From: Patescibacteria group bacterium
GTDB lineage: Bacteria; Patescibacteriota; Doudnabacteria; UBA920; 2-01-FULL-50-11
Direction of reading: 5' to 3'
Length of the DNA stretch: 7,236 nucleotides
Assembly (NCBI GenBank): GCA_023485925.1
Contig: JAMDAJ010000048.1
Span: 1-7,236, forward strand
Shown: positions 5,582 through 7,236 of the stretch, piece after piece
Position numbering within the stretch: the first letter of the stretch is position 1
Layout of the letters: each line of letters starts with the position of its first letter
The notes under the pieces: generated by a model
What the model was told of the DNA's origin: nothing
What the model saw: only the letters and a program-made list of their open reading frames with translations
Database searches by the model: none
Made by a program: the position numbers and the translations under genes

Positions 5582-5844
5582 TATTTGAGATATCTATTAT
5601 GGGCCGCTTTTACGGCCTTTTTGTCCATACCTAGGTAGTATTTTGCGGTCGTGTCGATATTCGCATGCCCGAGTATCTGCTGGATATGCCGAATATCGCA
5701 GCCGTTATTAATCATAATGGTCGAAAAAGTATGACGGAGGGTATGCGGGGTAACTTTTTTCTGAATACCGGCGTGGCTTGCATACCGTTTGAAGACCTTG
5801 GACAGATCGTGCTTCTTCAGCCTCCCTGGGCGACCAAACGTCAC
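5578..5844 (-). CDS. Tyrosine recombinase/integrase, C-terminal fragment
   Basis: The 88 residues from a GTG at 5844 match the C-terminal half of the catalytic domain of XerC/XerD-like phage integrases: H34-x2-R37 in TPHTLRHTF (box II His and Arg), then LGH with H60, and the nucleophile Tyr69 in DTTAKYY. The N-terminal SAM-like DNA-binding domain and the first catalytic Arg and Lys of the usual roughly 300-residue enzyme are missing. The frame is open a little further upstream (to 5886) but without integrase-like sequence, and the GTG directly abuts the T-run of a terminator, so it has no proper expression signals. It is best read as a 5'-truncated remnant whose stop marks the element edge. 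It cannot be an active recombinase on its own. Confidence 0.85.
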   Translation of the reverse strand: MTFGRPGRLKKHDLSKVFKRYASHAGIQKKVTPHTLRHTFSTIMINNGCDIRHIQQILGHANIDTTAKYYLGMDKKAVKAAHNRYLKY

Positions 5845-5874
5845 AAAAAAAGCCGAGGATAGTGTATCCCCGAC
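5845..5874 (-). terminator. Intrinsic terminator of the zinc-ribbon gene
   Basis: On the minus strand a 10-bp stem with two G-U pairs (5865-5874 with 5852-5861) and a 3-base loop are followed by seven T (complement of 5845-5851). It lies 28 bases after the zinc-ribbon stop and directly before the recombinase fragment, isolating that fragment from the zinc-ribbon transcript. Confidence 0.85.
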
Positions 5875-5902
5875 AAACGAAATCGATTACGCCTTGTACC
5901 GC

Positions 5903-6118
5903 CTATGAAACATCACTCCACCGCGGCCTGTTGCCTGTATTGCCGCATTCAGGGCATCTTGCGCGGCTCAAGCCCGAAAACTCACCACCGGTGTACTGTT
6001 GAAAGTCCGAACTTTCATCCAACCTGAACTTACAACCGCACCGACTACAAGTGATAATCTTGCCATACCAGGCCTCTCGCCGGAATGGCCATTCTGAACC
6101 GTGACTAACAGTCGGCAT
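5903..6118 (-). CDS. Small zinc-ribbon protein
   Basis: A 71-residue protein with two CxxC knuckles, CSRC at about 24-27 and CPEC at about 55-58, spaced as in a treble-clef or zinc-ribbon fold; each is followed by a Gly or Cys turn. The short regions around them are Trp/Arg/Ser-rich, and there is no other domain, signal or membrane segment. Such proteins bind nucleic acid or a protein partner, but I cannot name a family. The start is well supported: AGGAGG lies about 5-6 bases before the ATG. The gene forms a complete unit with its own promoter (6206-6234), a roughly 80-base structured leader and a terminator (5845-5874). It lies within the foreign-looking segment next to the integrase remnant, so it is probably a phage or element cargo gene. 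Confidence 0.75.
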   Translation of the reverse strand: MPTVSHGSEWPFRREAWYGKIITCSRCGCKFRLDESSDFQQYTGGEFSGLSRARCPECGNTGNRPRWSDVS

Positions 6119-6143
6119 ATACCCTCCTCACTGCTTTGATAAG

Positions 6144-6179
6144 TACCGTCCCGGCACTTAGCCGTGGCCTCCGCCGGTA
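6144..6179 (-). promoter_or_regulatory. Structured 5' leader of the zinc-ribbon gene
   Basis: In the RNA, TACCG (complement of 6175-6179) pairs with CGGTA (complement of 6144-6148). Beyond a purine-rich internal loop, GGC-AC/GTGCC forms a second helix capped by GGCTAA. It lies between the inferred transcription start (about 6199) and the SD (about 6123-6128). It matches no riboswitch class I know; it could be a protein- or ligand-binding leader or merely a stable hairpin. Confidence 0.4.
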
Positions 6180-6205
6180 TAGTTGTACCCCTTTATTGCG
6201 ACCTG

Positions 6206-6234
6206 ATTATACACCCCCGCTATGGCTTAATCAA
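6206..6234 (-). promoter_or_regulatory. Strong promoter of the zinc-ribbon gene
   Basis: On the minus strand TTGATT (complement of 6229-6234), exactly 17 bases, then a perfect TATAAT (complement of 6206-6211). It predicts a start near 6199 and a leader of about 80 bases before the ATG at 6118. Confidence 0.78.
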
Positions 6235-6303
6235 GCGAGTTACTTCACGCCTTAAACTGCGCACGAGGTGTTATTTTGACATTGATGATTGAATAATAAC
6301 CCC

Positions 6304-6321
6304 AGCCGCTTGCGAGCGGCT
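6304..6321. repeat. Perfect 7-bp hairpin
   Basis: AGCCGCT (6304-6310) and AGCGGCT (6315-6321) are separated by TGCG. There is no T-run, so it is not a terminator. It lies 20 bases before the terminator at 6341; the two may belong to one short RNA. Confidence 0.55.
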
Positions 6322-6340
6322 AGACAGGCAGGAAACACAA

Positions 6341-6367
6341 AAAGCACCGCTTGGTGCTTTCTTTTTT
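6341..6367 (+). terminator. Bidirectional intrinsic terminator
   Basis: A perfect 8-bp stem, AAAGCACC (6341-6348) with GGTGCTTT (6353-6360), and a 4-base loop. A C and six T follow on the plus strand, while the minus strand has five T at the stem end. No gene is seen directly before it on either strand, so it probably ends a short non-coding transcript or a gene that was lost. Confidence 0.75.
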
Positions 6368-6410
6368 GACCATTCAATAGTGACAGGAATAGTTGATGCC
6401 AAGATGTATC

Positions 6411-6425
6411 TCCGCCCAAGGCGGA
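6411..6425. repeat. Hairpin TCCGCC-CAA-GGCGGA
   Basis: A perfect 6-bp stem with a 3-base loop. Weaker outer pairing (GAT near 6403 with ATC near 6434) could extend it. GC-rich palindromes of this style are scattered between genes in many CPR genomes (general impression); no T-run follows. Confidence 0.45.
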
Positions 6426-6516
6426 CGACACATATCGACCCTATCTGACTAATCCGATAACCGGTTGGCTAAGACTGCTCAAGGCAGGTTGGCCTATATA
6501 GCATCAGAATAATCAG

Positions 6517-6545
6517 CTAAGGAAAACTCCTTAGAAAGGAGGTGA
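6517..6545 (+). promoter_or_regulatory. Alternative hairpins around a very long Shine-Dalgarno-like sequence
   Basis: CTAAGGA (6517-6523) pairs perfectly with TCCTTAG (6528-6534), while CTCCTT (6527-6532) can instead pair with AAGGAG (6536-6541). The two hairpins exclude each other. AGAAAGGAGGTGA (6533-6545) is a 13-base perfect complement of the canonical 16S 3' tail TCACCTCCTTTCT. Pairing of the second hairpin hides it; pairing of the first frees it. No ATG, GTG or TTG lies 5-10 bases downstream. Confidence 0.45.
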
Positions 6546-6557
6546 CCGACTGCCACA

Positions 6558-6661
6558 GTTTGGACTTTTTTTGCGATTCGAAGGCAATTAATGCCTACTT
6601 TTGTAAACTTTCTGTAGGAAGTTTAGGACTCCGAAAATGAAAAGTCAAACAGAAAATTTTT
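6558..6661 (+). ncRNA. Candidate structured RNA: long stem enclosing two hairpins, then a T-run
   Basis: GTTTG-ACTTTT (6558-6562 and 6564-6569, one bulged G) pairs with AAAAGT-CAAAC (6640-6650). Inside it TTCG (6577-6580) pairs with CGAA (6632-6635), GGCA/TGCC (6583-6586 and 6592-6595) forms one hairpin, and TAAACTT/AAGTTTA (6604-6610 and 6619-6625) forms a 7-bp hairpin with an 8-base loop. A short T-run (6657-6661) follows. The same pairing exists on the minus strand, where it would lie just after the stop of the 6669-6965 gene. I recognise no RNA family, and it could equally be an inverted-repeat DNA site. Confidence 0.4.
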
Positions 6662-6668
6662 ATTACTC

Positions 6669-6965
6669 TTAAAATCCGAAGTGGGACACTGAAAGTCCGA
6701 CATACAAAAACAAGCCCAAAGCCGCTACGGAAGCTATGCTAAGTGTATACCAGAAGCTGACTTTTTGACCTTTATAATTAATGATCGCTGTTGCAAGGCA
6801 AGATAAGATTCCAAGAATTAACAAGCCGCTAAAAATAGAGGCTTCGTGAGTATGGCTCCAAGAAGTTCTATCTTGATCCGCAAGATATCCGTTAAAAAAA
6901 ACTAAAAGCGTGGGTAGAACAGCCCCGAAGATAAAAACTAGAACGAGCTTTGTATTTGTCTTCAT
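6669..6965 (-). CDS. Small membrane protein with three helices, unknown function
   Basis: A 98-residue, very hydrophobic protein. Helices lie near 7-27 (LVLVFIFGAVLPTLLVFF), 44-63 (IFSGLLILGILSCLATAII) and 71-92 (FWYTLSIASVAALGLFLYV), linked by a polar loop containing DQDRTSWSHTHE and a short basic turn (NYKGQK). I recognise no family. It starts 4 bases after the stop of the upstream gene, which implies one transcript, and has no SD of its own. The base composition is clearly more AT-rich than in the chromosomal genes on the left, in line with a foreign origin. Its stop is followed by the inverted-repeat structure at 6558-6650. Confidence 0.7.
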   Translation of the reverse strand: MKTNTKLVLVFIFGAVLPTLLVFFNGYLADQDRTSWSHTHEASIFSGLLILGILSCLATAIINYKGQKVSFWYTLSIASVAALGLFLYVGLSVSHFGF

Positions 6966-6969
6966 GTTT

Positions 6970-7236
6970 TTATTTAATGTTTATATCTAAATTACCTTGA
7001 TCGGTTATTAACTCTAGATATTTGAAACCCGGGAACACCTCTCGTATACGCTTCTCACCCTTAAGTTTATACGTGACCACGGATTGATTCTTCTTTTTTT
7101 GGTAATTCACTCTAGCTCTTTCATCCTGCTTAATATTAATAAACTGGTCAAAATCGCGCAATTGCTCGCGTTTTTCCCGAAACTGAACGTAAAAAGTATT
7201 CTGAATCGGGTTTATTGGAGTTCCGTAATTATACGA
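6970..7236 (-). CDS. Hypothetical protein, 5' end beyond the window
   Basis: The frame is open from the right edge of the window to a TAA at 6970, giving at least 88 visible residues. An internal TTG at 7161 could be taken as a start, but no SD supports it and the frame continues naturally upstream, so I treat the gene as partial. The visible part is rich in Lys, Arg, Gln and Asn, with a charged helix-like stretch (FREKREQLRDFDQF) followed by alternating strand-like segments (VVTYKLKG, FKYLELITDQGNLDI). There is no membrane segment. No family is recognised. It precedes the three-helix membrane protein by 4 bases, so the two are probably co-expressed, and it shares its AT-rich composition. Confidence 0.6.
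   Translation of the reverse strand, partial: SYNYGTPINPIQNTFYVQFREKREQLRDFDQFINIKQDERARVNYQKKKNQSVVTYKLKGEKRIREVFPGFKYLELITDQGNLDINIK

Larger units (their letters stand above)
6119..6668. other. 550-base region with no convincing protein gene; rich in hairpins
   Basis: No reading frame with both a start signal and sensible length is visible on either strand here. The region holds the zinc-ribbon leader and promoter (to 6234), a perfect 7-bp hairpin (6304-6321), a bidirectional terminator (6341-6367), a hairpin at 6411-6425, and the switch-like and multibranched structures at 6517-6661. Composition becomes visibly more AT-rich from about 6560 to the right. Confidence 0.65.

Noticed and set aside
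6459..6493. AACCGGTT palindrome and two copies of GGTTGGC 24 bases apart as possible att or binding repeats
   Set aside because: Too short and imperfect to separate from chance; no copy near the 5575 junction.
6519..6552. Resemblance of the minus strand (TCACCTCCTTTCTAAGGAG) to a 16S rRNA 3' end plus spacer
   Set aside because: Only the tail matches. The preceding helix-45 region with its GGAA loop and the conserved sequence before it are absent, so this is not an rRNA gene fragment that I can support.
6570..6600. TTCGAA flanked by short pairing, resembling a tRNA T-arm
   Set aside because: No acceptor stem, D-arm or 7-base anticodon loop can be built around it on either strand.
6560..6640. 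TTG-started 26-codon frame after the SD-like sequence
   Set aside because: The start is 17 bases past GGAGG and the frame lies across the inverted-repeat structure. There is too little evidence to call a peptide.
1..7236. CRISPR array or tandem repeats
   Set aside because: No regularly spaced identical repeats were seen anywhere in the window.

Overview
The window looks like a piece of a bacterial chromosome, most likely from a Candidate Phyla Radiation (Patescibacteria) type genome. This is inferred from gene content and style, not from a marker gene: short genes packed tightly, several starts with weak or no Shine-Dalgarno (SD) sequence, a CPR-style class-A-beta-lactamase-like serine hydrolase, a 57-residue membrane protein of a kind I associate with CPR and archaeal genomes, and an orphan single-domain response regulator. 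TGA serves as an ordinary stop for several genes (TerC, the pseudouridine synthase, the 57-residue protein), so the TGA=Gly code of Gracilibacteria does not fit.

Positions 1-5577 are ordinary chromosome, mostly on the minus strand. Reading that strand from right to left: a 57-residue membrane protein (4895-5068); a membrane-anchored HExxH metallopeptidase-like protein (4399-4830); an RsuA/RluB/RluF-type pseudouridine synthase whose stop overlaps the start of a TerC-family membrane protein (3241-3945, 2324-3244); a response regulator with its own promoter (1823-2263); and a eukaryote-type (GSII) glutamine synthetase followed by a small cupin and a strong terminator (547-1608, 106-504, 54-86). 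On the plus strand, a small unit at 3993-4371 has a promoter, a strong SD, two overlapping reading frames and a terminator. A serine hydrolase gene starts at 5146 from what looks like a leaderless promoter.

At about 5575 this pattern breaks. The serine hydrolase stops soon after its catalytic SxxK motif, and its end abuts the end of a convergent tyrosine-recombinase gene of which only the C-terminal catalytic part remains (5578-5844). This is what the left edge of an integrated, partly decayed element, or an assembly join, would look like. To the right lies foreign-looking DNA: a zinc-ribbon gene with its own strong promoter, structured leader, strong SD and terminator (5845-6234); about 550 bases with no convincing protein gene but many hairpins (6119-6668); then two AT-rich minus-strand genes, a three-helix membrane protein (6669-6965) and an unrecognised gene running off the right edge (6970-7236).

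The most unusual stretch is 6517-6661. A 13-base sequence complementary to the canonical 16S rRNA 3' tail lies inside two mutually exclusive hairpins. It is followed by an imperfect 11-bp inverted repeat enclosing two further hairpins and ending before a T-run. No good start codon sits at SD distance, so this looks more like a structured RNA or regulatory element than a normal gene start. I cannot name a known family for it.
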